This document shows positions 14,236 to 22,572 of a stretch of 43,360 nt of DNA, piece after piece. The stretch spans positions 1 through 43,360 of the forward strand of contig NZ_JAATJW010000017.1 in assembly GCF_011800755.1 (NCBI RefSeq). Reading direction: 5' to 3'. A program made the position numbers and the translations under genes. Each line of letters starts with the position of its first letter. The first letter of the stretch is position 1. This DNA comes from Listeria valentina. Its GTDB lineage: Bacteria > Bacillota > Bacilli > Lactobacillales > Listeriaceae. Below the pieces are notes generated by a model. The model worked only from the letters and a program-made list of their open reading frames with translations. It was not told the origin of the DNA and ran no database searches.

Positions 14236-15796
14236 GCCAAATCCCTCCATAGAAACTTTCTTCATACATTTCTTGCGTCGTCTTACCATCTGCATGTGCC
14301 TGCATCACTTGCCCATGTTCCGAAGCAAGACTACAGCCGCTACAAACTTCATTTGCATAACCCGTTCCACCTTGCGCCCGGTAAGTATCCACATAATCCT
14401 CTTTATGACTTGTTGGAATCACGAAGCGGTCATCATATTTAGCAATCGCGAGCAAGCGGTACATTTTCTTCACTTCCGATTCCGTAAGCCCAACTCGTTC
14501 AAGCCGGGTCACATCAAAGTCACGTCCAGAAGAAGCTGCCCGCATATAAAGCCGCATCATTGCCATTTTTTGCAGCGACGACTTAATCACTTCTGTGTTT
14601 CCAGCCGTTAAAATACTCGCCAAGTAATCCACTGGAAGGCGCATCTCTTCAATTGCCGGGAAGATCATATCCGGGTTTTCAATCGAATCCTTCCCTTCAA
14701 AATAATTCATGATCGGCGAAAGTGGCGGCACGTACCAAACCATTGGCATCGTGCGGTATTCAGGGTGAAGCGGGAACGCAATTTTGTATTTCTTCGCCAT
14801 CTTATAAATAGGCGATTTCTGTGCCGCTTCAATCCAATCTTCCGAAATCCCATCTTTACGCGCTTGTTCGATCATCTCAGGGTCATTTGGATCAATGAAC
14901 AAATCAAGTTGTGCTTCATAAAGCGCTTTTTCATCTTTCGTTTCAGCCGCTTCCTTCACGCGATCCGCATCATAGAGCATCACGCCAAGGTAGCGAATCC
15001 GCCCTGTACACGTTTCCGAGCAAACCGTCGGTAGCCCAGCTTCAATCCGCGGGAAGCAAAACGTACATTTTTCCGCTTTGTTCGTTTTCCAGTTAAAATA
15101 AACCTTTTTGTAAGGACAACCTGTCATGCAATAACGCCAGCCACGACAAGCTTCTTGGTCGACAAGGACAATGCCGTCTTCATCACGCTTATACATCGCA
15201 CCACTTGGGCAAGAAGCAACACAAGCTGGGTTTAAACAATGTTCGCAAAGACGTGGCAAATACATCATAAACGCCGTTTCAAAATTCGATTTGATTTCCG
15301 ATTCAATTTTCTTCATGTTCGGGTCTTGCGGCATCGTTTTTGGAGCTCCAGCAAGATCATCTTCCCAGTTTGGACCCCATTCAATTTCCATATTCGCACC
15401 CGTCACAACCGATTTTGGACGCGCAACCGGCTGATTATTCCGCTGGTCAGGTGAAAACAAATTTTCATAATCATACGTCCACGGCTCGTAGTAATCCTTC
15501 ATTTCGGGCATGTCTGGATTGTAGAAAATCTTCCCAAGCGCCACTTTATTCAGCTTTGAGCCCGATTTCAGTTCTAGCTTGCCTTTCTTGTTGAGCGTCC
15601 AGCCGCCTTTATATTCTTCTTGATCTTCCCAGCGTTTCGGATAGCCCACGCCAGGCTTTGTTTCAACATTGTTGAACCACATATATTCCGCGCCCGGTCG
15701 ATTTGTCCACGTGTTTTTACACGTGACACTACAAGTGTGGCAGCCGATACATTTATCCAAATTCATTACCATTCCAATTTGCGCTTTAATCTTCAA
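14228..15796 (-). CDS. narH: Respiratory nitrate reductase beta (Fe-S) subunit
   Basis: 522 aa. Four cysteine groups carry one [3Fe-4S] and three [4Fe-4S] clusters: first group Cys16, Cys19, Cys22 and Cys26 (CIGCHTCSVTC); second CEHCLNPACVASCP (about 183-197); third CRGWRYCMTGCP, where Trp replaces a Cys and gives the [3Fe-4S] cluster as in other NarH proteins; fourth KCTFC and CSETC. Conducts electrons from NarI haems to NarG. Overlaps narG by 11 bp and narJ by 8 bp, so translation is likely coupled. Confidence 0.96.
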   Translation of the reverse strand: MKIKAQIGMVMNLDKCIGCHTCSVTCKNTWTNRPGAEYMWFNNVETKPGVGYPKRWEDQEEYKGGWTLNKKGKLELKSGSKLNKVALGKIFYNPDMPEMKDYYEPWTYDYENLFSPDQRNNQPVARPKSVVTGANMEIEWGPNWEDDLAGAPKTMPQDPNMKKIESEIKSNFETAFMMYLPRLCEHCLNPACVASCPSGAMYKRDEDGIVLVDQEACRGWRYCMTGCPYKKVYFNWKTNKAEKCTFCFPRIEAGLPTVCSETCTGRIRYLGVMLYDADRVKEAAETKDEKALYEAQLDLFIDPNDPEMIEQARKDGISEDWIEAAQKSPIYKMAKKYKIAFPLHPEYRTMPMVWYVPPLSPIMNYFEGKDSIENPDMIFPAIEEMRLPVDYLASILTAGNTEVIKSSLQKMAMMRLYMRAASSGRDFDVTRLERVGLTESEVKKMYRLLAIAKYDDRFVIPTSHKEDYVDTYRAQGGTGYANEVCSGCSLASEHGQVMQAHADGKTTQEMYEESFYGGIWRD

Positions 15797-18700
15797 GCCA
15801 GTCCACCTCTTTCAGTTTTCTCACATTGACATACAAGTCACGCTGATTCCCAATCGGTCCATAATAGTTAAAGCCGTAACTTAGCTGTGCATAACCACCG
15901 ACCATTTGCGTTGGTTTCACATGAATCTTCGTTGGCGAGTTGTGACTGCCGCCACGTTGCCCCGTAAGTTCGCTGCCCGGCACATTGACGTGCTTATCTT
16001 GTGCGTGATACATAAACATCGTTCCACGTGGCATCCTATGACTAACGACCGCTCTCGCCGTTACAACCCCATTCCGGTTGTAAACCTCAAGCCAATCATT
16101 GTCTTCGATACCAGCCGCATCAGCATCCTCATTATTAATCCAAACATTCGGCCCCCCACGGAATAGCGTCAACATGTGAAGATTATCTTGATACATACTG
16201 TGAATATTCCATTTCCCATGTGGCGTCAAATAACGAAGCGTGATCGCATTTGCATCTTGCGACTCATCAAACTTGTCGCGTTTTGCGAACACATGTGGCG
16301 GAAGTGTCGGCTTAAAGATCGGTAGCGATTCCCCGTATTGCAAGAACAACTCATGATCCAAATAAAATTGCTGCCTTCCCGTTAACGTCCGGAATGGAAC
16401 AAGACGCTCGATATTCGTTGTAAACGGTGAATAGCGCTTCCCGTTCGTATTGGATCCCGTAAAGACAGGCGTCGGAATCACTTCACGTGGCTGAACCGTA
16501 ATACTTTGGAACGTGATTTTTTCCGCTTCCCGGTCCTTCGCAAGATCAGCAAGCTCGACCCCAGTCGTTTCCTCCGCACTTTCCCAAGCACGCACCGCCA
16601 CCTTGCCATTTGTTGCACTCGAGATCGTTAAAATCGCATCCGCCGCATGTCGCGCATCTTTCAAAATCGGCTTGCCATTTTTAATCGTATCGTCTTCGTA
16701 AACACCGTTGATTTGCTTCAGCTCCTCGTATTCCGGCGCTACCGAAAACTGCGTTCCGTGCGCACCAACCTTTCCGCTAGAAACATTCGGTCCGAGCGTG
16801 ATAAATTTATTGTAAATTTCGCGATAATCGCGTTCCACGACTTGAAAAATTGGCATTGTTTTGCCCGGCACAGCTTCAACTTCGCCCCGCTTCCAGTCTT
16901 TGATTTGACCGTAAGGCTGAGCAATTTCCTTCTCAGAATCGTGCCCAAGCGGCAACATCACAATATCTCGTTCCGGCTTCTCAAAAACATGTTTCGCCAT
17001 CTTCGAAAATACTTCAGCAAGCCCTCTAAACGTATTCCAATCAGACTTCGATTCCCAAAGCGGATCAATCGCCGGATTAAACGGATGAACAAACGGGTGC
17101 ATATCCGTGCTAGATAAATCCGTCTTTTCATACCAAGTAGCCGCTGGAAGCACCACATCCGAATACATCGGAGTTGCCGTCATCCGGAAATCAAGCGTCA
17201 CAAGCAAATCTAATTTGCCGCGAACCTCTTCATCCCGCCAAACCATTTCTTCCGGTCGGAACTCATCATTTTGCTTAGACATCAAATTGTCCGTTGTCCC
17301 AAGCAAATGCTTCATAAAATACTCTTGCCCTTTCCCGCTTGAAGAAAGCAAATTCGAGCGCCAAACAAAAAGTCCACGCGGGAAGTTCACTGGATTATCC
17401 GGATCTTCCACCGCAAAATTCGTTTCGCCAGATTTCAAATCCTCAACCAGCTGATCCACAAGTTCCGCATCCGACTTCTCTTCCGCCTGCTGTCCATATG
17501 AAAGCGAGCTTTTATCAAATTGCGGGAAGGAAGGCAACCAGCCAAGTCGCGCCGCAAGCACATTATAATCAGCTGGATGTTGATACCGCAGCTCATCCGC
17601 AATTGGCGACTTCAGCGCCGCATTTTCCATTTCCTCGTATTTCCATTGATCCGTCGCGAAATACCAAAAACTAGTCCCATTTTGCTGTCTAACCGCACCT
17701 TGCCAGTCTTTCGCAAAAGCAACCGTTTGCCAGCCTTCAATTGGGCGGCATTTCTCCTGTCCCACATAATGCGCCCAGCCGCCGCCATTCACACCTTGCG
17801 ACGCCGTAAGCACAACGAGATTCAAAATCGATCGATAAATCGTATCACTATTGAACCAGTGATTGATCCCAGCGCCCATAATAATCATCGAACGCCCTTC
17901 CGTATCAATCGCATTTTGCGCAAACTCACGAGCAATTTGCGTCACAATACTCGCTTTCACACCCGTAATTTTTTCCTGCCAAGCTGGCGTATACTTGCTC
18001 GATTCATCATCCAAATCTTTCGCCGCAAGTTCGTCGCCTTCAAACATTTCAATCCCATATTGGCTAAGCATCAAATCATAAACCGTTACAGCTTTCCGAA
18101 CAGTCCCATCCGCAAGCGTCATTTCGCGCACTGGGATATGTCGTTCAAATGTGCCATTCCCGGCGTCATCAAAGAATGGGAAAACAATTTTTTCAAACCG
18201 ACCTTCTTCTTGAAGGGAAAGTTTCGGCGCAATCACCGTTCCATCTTCATTTTCAAGACTCAGATTCCATTTTTCATCTTTAGCCCAGCGCTGTCCGATG
18301 GTTCCATTTGGCGACACAACCGTGTCCGTTGTTTCATCAATCAAGCAAGTGCGCCATTCCGCATGCTCACTTTCCTTCCCAAAATCCGCTTCACGAAGGA
18401 AACGCCCCGCTTTATAAACACCACTTGCATCTTGATCCAGCAAAATCAAGAAAGGCAAATCTGTATATTTTCTTGCATAATTTAAAAACATCGGTTCTTT
18501 CTTATCTTGGTAAAACTCTTTCAAAATCACGTGCGTCATCGCCTGAGCAAGCGCGGCATCGGTTCCAGGATTCGGCGCAAGCCAGTTATCGGCAAATTTC
18601 ACATTTTCAGCGTAATCGGGCGCGACCGCTACAACTTTTGTTCCTTTGTAACGAACTTCCGTCATAAAATGCGCATCCGGCGTTCTTGTAAGCGGCACAT

Positions 18701-19463
18701 TCGAGCCCCACATCATGATGTAGCCGGCATTATACCAGTCACTCGATTCGGGAACATCGGTTTGCTCGCCCCAAATTTGCGGAGAAGCAGGCGGTAAATC
18801 CGCATACCAATCATAGAAACTGAGCATTTCGCCACCAAGCAATGTAATAAAACGCGAGCCTGCCGCATAACTAATCATTGACATTGCCGGGATGGGCGTA
18901 AAACCAGCGATCCGGTCTGGTCCGTATTTCTTGATCGTATAAAGCAGCATCGCGCCAATTAAAACATACGCATCATTCCAAGAAACGCGGACTTGTCCGC
19001 CTTTCCCGCACGAGGCTTTGTAAGCTTGTGCTTTTTCTGGATCTTCGACAATACTTGCCCATGCAGCGACCGGATTGGGATATTGTTTGAGTGCATTTTG
19101 CCACATCCGCCAAAGTAAGCCGCGCACATAAGGGTATTTCACACGAAGCGGGCTGTATTCATACCAAGAAAAACTCGCGCCACGTGGACAGCCACGCGGT
19201 TCAAATTCTGGCATATCGACACCACAAGAAGGATAATCCGTCGCTTGATTTTCCCAAGTGATAATGCCATTTTTAACAAAGACTTTCCAACTACAAGAAC
19301 CCGTGCAGTTTACACCATGTGTTGTGCGAACTACCTTGTCATGCGCCCAACGATCGCGGTACATTTTTTCCCAAGCGCGGCTCTTCTCTTCCAAAATCGT
19401 CCAGTTACCATTAAATTTTTCCGTTCGTTTGAAGAACTTTAATCCTTTTTTGCGATATTTCAC
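15786..19463 (-). CDS. narG: Respiratory nitrate reductase alpha (molybdenum) subunit
   Basis: 1225 aa, full length. N-terminal FS0 cluster ligands His49, Cys53, Cys57 and Cys92 (THGVNCTGSCSW ... RGCPRG), at the same positions as in E. coli NarG. The Mo-coordinating Asp lies in the SFYDWYADLPP segment. Bis-MGD molybdopterin oxidoreductase fold to the end (molydopterin-binding domain with TGQRGGSHNSPTKIHVKPTQM). Reduces nitrate to nitrite in the cytoplasm. GTG at 19463 chosen, 6 nt after AGAGGTG; the in-frame GTG at 19472 lies inside the RBS. First gene of narGHJI-nreABC. Confidence 0.96.
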   Translation of the reverse strand: MKYRKKGLKFFKRTEKFNGNWTILEEKSRAWEKMYRDRWAHDKVVRTTHGVNCTGSCSWKVFVKNGIITWENQATDYPSCGVDMPEFEPRGCPRGASFSWYEYSPLRVKYPYVRGLLWRMWQNALKQYPNPVAAWASIVEDPEKAQAYKASCGKGGQVRVSWNDAYVLIGAMLLYTIKKYGPDRIAGFTPIPAMSMISYAAGSRFITLLGGEMLSFYDWYADLPPASPQIWGEQTDVPESSDWYNAGYIMMWGSNVPLTRTPDAHFMTEVRYKGTKVVAVAPDYAENVKFADNWLAPNPGTDAALAQAMTHVILKEFYQDKKEPMFLNYARKYTDLPFLILLDQDASGVYKAGRFLREADFGKESEHAEWRTCLIDETTDTVVSPNGTIGQRWAKDEKWNLSLENEDGTVIAPKLSLQEEGRFEKIVFPFFDDAGNGTFERHIPVREMTLADGTVRKAVTVYDLMLSQYGIEMFEGDELAAKDLDDESSKYTPAWQEKITGVKASIVTQIAREFAQNAIDTEGRSMIIMGAGINHWFNSDTIYRSILNLVVLTASQGVNGGGWAHYVGQEKCRPIEGWQTVAFAKDWQGAVRQQNGTSFWYFATDQWKYEEMENAALKSPIADELRYQHPADYNVLAARLGWLPSFPQFDKSSLSYGQQAEEKSDAELVDQLVEDLKSGETNFAVEDPDNPVNFPRGLFVWRSNLLSSSGKGQEYFMKHLLGTTDNLMSKQNDEFRPEEMVWRDEEVRGKLDLLVTLDFRMTATPMYSDVVLPAATWYEKTDLSSTDMHPFVHPFNPAIDPLWESKSDWNTFRGLAEVFSKMAKHVFEKPERDIVMLPLGHDSEKEIAQPYGQIKDWKRGEVEAVPGKTMPIFQVVERDYREIYNKFITLGPNVSSGKVGAHGTQFSVAPEYEELKQINGVYEDDTIKNGKPILKDARHAADAILTISSATNGKVAVRAWESAEETTGVELADLAKDREAEKITFQSITVQPREVIPTPVFTGSNTNGKRYSPFTTNIERLVPFRTLTGRQQFYLDHELFLQYGESLPIFKPTLPPHVFAKRDKFDESQDANAITLRYLTPHGKWNIHSMYQDNLHMLTLFRGGPNVWINNEDADAAGIEDNDWLEVYNRNGVVTARAVVSHRMPRGTMFMYHAQDKHVNVPGSELTGQRGGSHNSPTKIHVKPTQMVGGYAQLSYGFNYYGPIGNQRDLYVNVRKLKEVDWLED

Positions 19464-19541
19464 GTTTTTCACCTCTATTTTTATTTCAAAATCAAGAGAT
19501 TTTCCTAGTTATACTATATCGCTTGTGAGGAGATTTACATA

Positions 19542-19557
19542 TTAGGGAAACCGCTAT
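19542..19557. promoter_or_regulatory. Candidate NreC box upstream of narG
   Basis: TTAGGGAAACCGCTAT, related to the narT element. It is centred about 30 bp upstream of the -10-like TATAGT (19518-19513) and about 45 bp upstream of a likely start site. No good -35 is present, as expected for an activated promoter. Confidence 0.5.
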
Positions 19558-19641
19558 ATTTGGGTTACAAAAAAGGTGCAAAATTTGTATCATATAATAG
19601 CAAAACTGGCACTTTTACAACTCCAACTTATTTATAACCGC

Positions 19642-19671
19642 AAAAAAGACTAGAACCCACAAATTCTAGCC
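19642..19671 (-). terminator. Terminator of the TMEM175-like gene
   Basis: Stem GGCTAGAA/TTCTAGTC (one G-U pair) with an 8-nt loop, followed on the minus strand by six T. About 90 bp downstream of the gene's stop. Confidence 0.7.
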
Positions 19672-19758
19672 TTTTTAACATTTAGGATTTATTTCCCTCA
19701 GTATGCAATTTATTCTAAGAAAGCGTTATTGTAACTACAGCCACGAGAAAATCCTGCT

Positions 19759-20661
19759 TTATTCTTTCCTATTTTCTCGATTTTTTCCATCCCGCCTGAT
19801 AAGTTGTTCTTTTTGCCGTTCAATTCGCTCTTTTTGTTTTTGCAATTGTTGAATCTCATATTCTATTTTCCTTGGTTCTTGCGATGTTTCCATTGTTTCT
19901 TTTCTTAACTGAATTTCTTGATCGATTTGATGTTGCCAATCCTTTATAATGGATTGCCATCTATCTGGCTCACTATTTTTCAATGCTTCTCTTAACAACT
20001 GAGAATAGCGTCGCATTTGATTTCCCCATAGTTTATTTCGGTTTTGATAATATTGGACTTGCTCACTTTCATCTAATGTACTCACAAAACGATCTTCTTC
20101 GTGTTCGACAATATTACTCAAGAACGAAAGAATAGGAACGATGAGGTAAATAATTAATGCTACTTTAATAAAGTAGATGGAAAAAATAATTAATAGAATT
20201 CGCAAAAAAAGCGTCAGAATTCCTTGTATAATCTGTTCTTTTCTATATCTTTCCTTAAGTTTGGTGTTCGTTGTACTCTGTAAAGTCAAACTATAAATCA
20301 ATCGTTTCAAAAAAAGCATTATAATTAAATTTAAAATGCCGTAGATCAGCATCGTTTGAACACTAGTATCTTCAATTAATAATTTAGTTGTTGATGGAAT
20401 AAGAGAGAGAAAAAACAGCAAAAGTAAATAGACGACTAAATCTTGATTTCGTACTTTTTGCACCTGGTTAAAGGCATTAGCTGTTTGGAACCAAATTCCC
20501 GCAACAAAGCAAAAACTAATAAAATAAATACCGATCGCACTTATCAAATCAATAATAATAATTTCTCCGCTACTTGTCAGGTTTATTGGTAATTCAATTA
20601 CCATAATCGTTAAAATAATAGCAAAAATTGCATCGCTAAATAATGTTATTCTTTCTTTCAT
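19759..20661 (-). CDS. TMEM175/DUF1211-like potassium channel family protein with coiled-coil tail
   Basis: 300 aa. N-terminal helix carries the family signature: ERITLFSDAIFAIILTIMVIELP (residues 3-25, with the FSDA motif that lines the pore in bacterial TMEM175). Six hydrophobic segments up to about residue 190. The last 110 residues are strongly charged with a coiled-coil-like run EIQQLQKQKERIERQKEQLIRR (about 265-290). Bacterial members are usually about 200 aa, so this tail is an addition. Predicted cation leak channel in the cell membrane; function here untested. RBS GGAGG lies 10 nt upstream. Confidence 0.75.
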   Translation of the reverse strand: MKERITLFSDAIFAIILTIMVIELPINLTSSGEIIIIDLISAIGIYFISFCFVAGIWFQTANAFNQVQKVRNQDLVVYLLLLFFLSLIPSTTKLLIEDTSVQTMLIYGILNLIIMLFLKRLIYSLTLQSTTNTKLKERYRKEQIIQGILTLFLRILLIIFSIYFIKVALIIYLIVPILSFLSNIVEHEEDRFVSTLDESEQVQYYQNRNKLWGNQMRRYSQLLREALKNSEPDRWQSIIKDWQHQIDQEIQLRKETMETSQEPRKIEYEIQQLQKQKERIERQKEQLIRRDGKNRENRKE

Positions 20662-20688
20662 TTTGAATTTGCCTCCGTTTATTTCAAT

Positions 20689-20826
20689 TTAAACTTCTAA
20701 AAAACGTTTTTTCTTTCCACGCAATCGGCTTTTCCTTACCACCGTGATTTCTTTTTCGAGTGTTTCTTGGTACACACGTGTTTTTATATAAACCACCTTT
20801 TTACGCCATTTGGTGATGGATCTCAT
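20689..20826 (-). CDS. Possible 45-aa basic small protein upstream of the TMEM175-like gene
   Basis: ATG at 20826 to TAA at 20689, 28 bp before the TMEM175-like start. Begins MRSITKWRKKVVYIKT; rich in Lys/Arg (TVVRKSRLRGKKKRFLEV at the end). No close Shine-Dalgarno: the only purine-rich run, GGGGGTGG, is about 17 nt upstream. No family recognised. It may be a real short gene, a remnant, or chance. Confidence 0.3.
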   Translation of the reverse strand: MRSITKWRKKVVYIKTRVYQETLEKEITVVRKSRLRGKKKRFLEV

Positions 20827-20884
20827 CTCGATGTTTCGGCAACCACCCCCAAAGTTTTATCTATGTTCTTTCACAAGTATAGCT

Positions 20885-20930
20885 AAAAAAAGACTGCAGA
20901 CAAAGTTTTTCACTACTTTGTCTGCAGTCT
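20885..20930 (-). terminator. Terminator of the DUF4064-like gene
   Basis: Perfect 15-bp stem AGACTGCAGACAAAG/CTTTGTCTGCAGTCT with a 10-nt loop, then seven T on the minus strand. Confidence 0.9.
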
Positions 20931-20971
20931 GGAGCAAATCCAAGTTTGCTCGTTTCCCTAGCAAAACCTAT

Positions 20972-21364
20972 TTAAATAGATACTTTTCTCGCCAAGCACA
21001 TAATTCCAGCAATAACCGCTAGAACGCCTGGTACAATCCAAAGGAATCCAATTAAAAAGAAACCGATGACCCCTAAAATAAGCGTCAAGATTCCCCATAA
21101 CTTAGCATTTTTCTTGATGAAAAATGAAAAGATCAATAATAAGATGCCAACAACTAATGCAAGAAGTGCCATAACAACGACCATACTTCCTGTTGCTGCT
21201 AGGATTTCCATATCAGATGTATCTACCGCTGCATTATTCGCAATCTCCGATGACTGTGATACAGCACCTATTAACCCTCCACCTAAAATACCAAACAAAC
21301 CAGCTATTATCCCCGTAATGCCAGCTATTAAAGTTAAAACAAATTCAGTCTTTCTTGGATTCAT
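20972..21364 (-). CDS. DUF4064-like small membrane protein
   Basis: 130 aa. Begins MNPRKTEFVLTLIAGITGIIAGLFGILGGG, then a small extracellular loop and three more hydrophobic segments: four predicted membrane helices. The pattern matches the DUF4064 family common in Firmicutes; function unknown. ATG 21364 follows GGGAGAAG; a longer frame to 21463 lacks an RBS. Monocistronic with its own strong terminator. Confidence 0.75.
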   Translation of the reverse strand: MNPRKTEFVLTLIAGITGIIAGLFGILGGGLIGAVSQSSEIANNAAVDTSDMEILAATGSMVVVMALLALVVGILLLIFSFFIKKNAKLWGILTLILGVIGFFLIGFLWIVPGVLAVIAGIMCLARKVSI

Positions 21365-21511
21365 TTTCGCTTCTCCCTTTTTCCTTTTTTTGTCATAATA
21401 TACAATATCGACTTTATTATCATAGCATAAAAATGAGCACAAATCGTGACGAATTATTGACAATTTGTCTAAAATTCGTTGTTTTAGGTGCAGAAATCTC
21501 TTGACATACCT

Positions 21512-22429
21512 TTAAAGCAACGAACTTAACTCAAGCACAATCGGAATCGTAATCAAACTAAACAGCGTAGATAAAATAATATAGTGCGACGCGAGTTGGC
21601 CTTTTCCTTGATATTTTTCAGCAAAAACTGAATTGACAGAGCCACTTGGCATAGCCACAACCAGCACCAACAGCGAAAACAAAGTGTCGTTCGTAATAAA
21701 AGGTCGAAAAATCAGCATCACGAGCGCCGGAACTAGGACGAGCCGAACCAGGCAAAATAACAGGGTATCCTTCTCGCGCAACACTTTGAAGAGCGGCGTT
21801 CCGTAGAATAGGGCTCCGTTTATCATCATTGCAAGAGGCGCGGTGAAGCTTCCCAAAATTTGTACCGGCGTACCAAGCACTTGGGGCAATTGGACGTCAA
21901 GGAGAAAGAGAACTAAACCGGCTAGCATACCTAGGATTGCTGGAGTCGCCATTAATTTTCGGAATGAAAACTCAAGTTTCCCAGAAAAAATGGTTTCGCC
22001 AAAACTAAATAACGCGACGTTGAATACGGTATTGAAGGCAACGAGCAAGATTAGGCCCACATCTCCGAAAAGTGCATCCACGATCGGAATGCCGATAAAC
22101 AAAATGCTGGAAAAAATCGTGCAATCTTGCCAAATCGGGCGATTACTGAGTTTGATTTTCAAGATTTTTGTCAGAATCAAGCTGAGCATAAAAAGAAAGC
22201 CGATCAAAAGCACTGCAAGGAAGGCGGCCTTGATGATGAGTCGACCTTTTTCGATGCTAAATGACGTCTGAAAACTGCTGAAGACGGCGCAAGTCAACGC
22301 GATATTCATTAAAAAATAGGAAGCATGTTGAATGCCTGCAGGAGTAAATTTCTTTTTTGCAGCTAAAAAAGCTCCAATAAGTATGTAAATAAATAAGATG
22401 ATGTTTTGTTCAAAGATAATCTTAAACAT
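21512..22429 (-). CDS. AEC (auxin efflux carrier) family transporter
   Basis: 305 aa with about ten hydrophobic segments. Typical of the AEC family: N-terminal ILIGAFLAAKKKFTPAGIQHASYFLMNIALTCAVFSSF, a central break, and SGSVNSVFAEKYQGKGQLASHYIILSTLFSLITIPIV near the end. Family members move organic acids such as malate, or are uncharacterised. RBS GAGGGAGA. No operon partner. Substrate cannot be named. Confidence 0.85.
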   Translation of the reverse strand: MFKIIFEQNIILFIYILIGAFLAAKKKFTPAGIQHASYFLMNIALTCAVFSSFQTSFSIEKGRLIIKAAFLAVLLIGFLFMLSLILTKILKIKLSNRPIWQDCTIFSSILFIGIPIVDALFGDVGLILLVAFNTVFNVALFSFGETIFSGKLEFSFRKLMATPAILGMLAGLVLFLLDVQLPQVLGTPVQILGSFTAPLAMMINGALFYGTPLFKVLREKDTLLFCLVRLVLVPALVMLIFRPFITNDTLFSLLVLVVAMPSGSVNSVFAEKYQGKGQLASHYIILSTLFSLITIPIVLELSSLL

Positions 22430-22512
22430 AAGTCTCCCTCAATTCGTTAGCGCTATTCTTTGTCTTGATTCTAGTTTAGCGCTTTTTAAATTTTAGTCAA
22501 CTTTTGATTACA

Positions 22513-22560
22513 TTTTGATCCAACATCATCAAATTTATTTTGATTCAACATCCTCAAATT
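22513..22560. repeat. Short tandem repeat, 25-bp period
   Basis: TTTTGATCCAACATCATCAA at 22513 and TTTTGATTCAACATCCTCAA at 22538, each followed by ATT. A third partial unit (TTTTGATTACA) precedes at 22502. It lies between the AEC start and the MucBP protein stop. Meaning unknown. Confidence 0.6.
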
Positions 22561-22572
22561 GATTCGTACGGT

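Noticed and set aside
17520-18485. 321-aa plus-strand open frame opposite narG
   Set aside because: No RBS, composition of an antisense shadow, and narG on the other strand has full family conservation.
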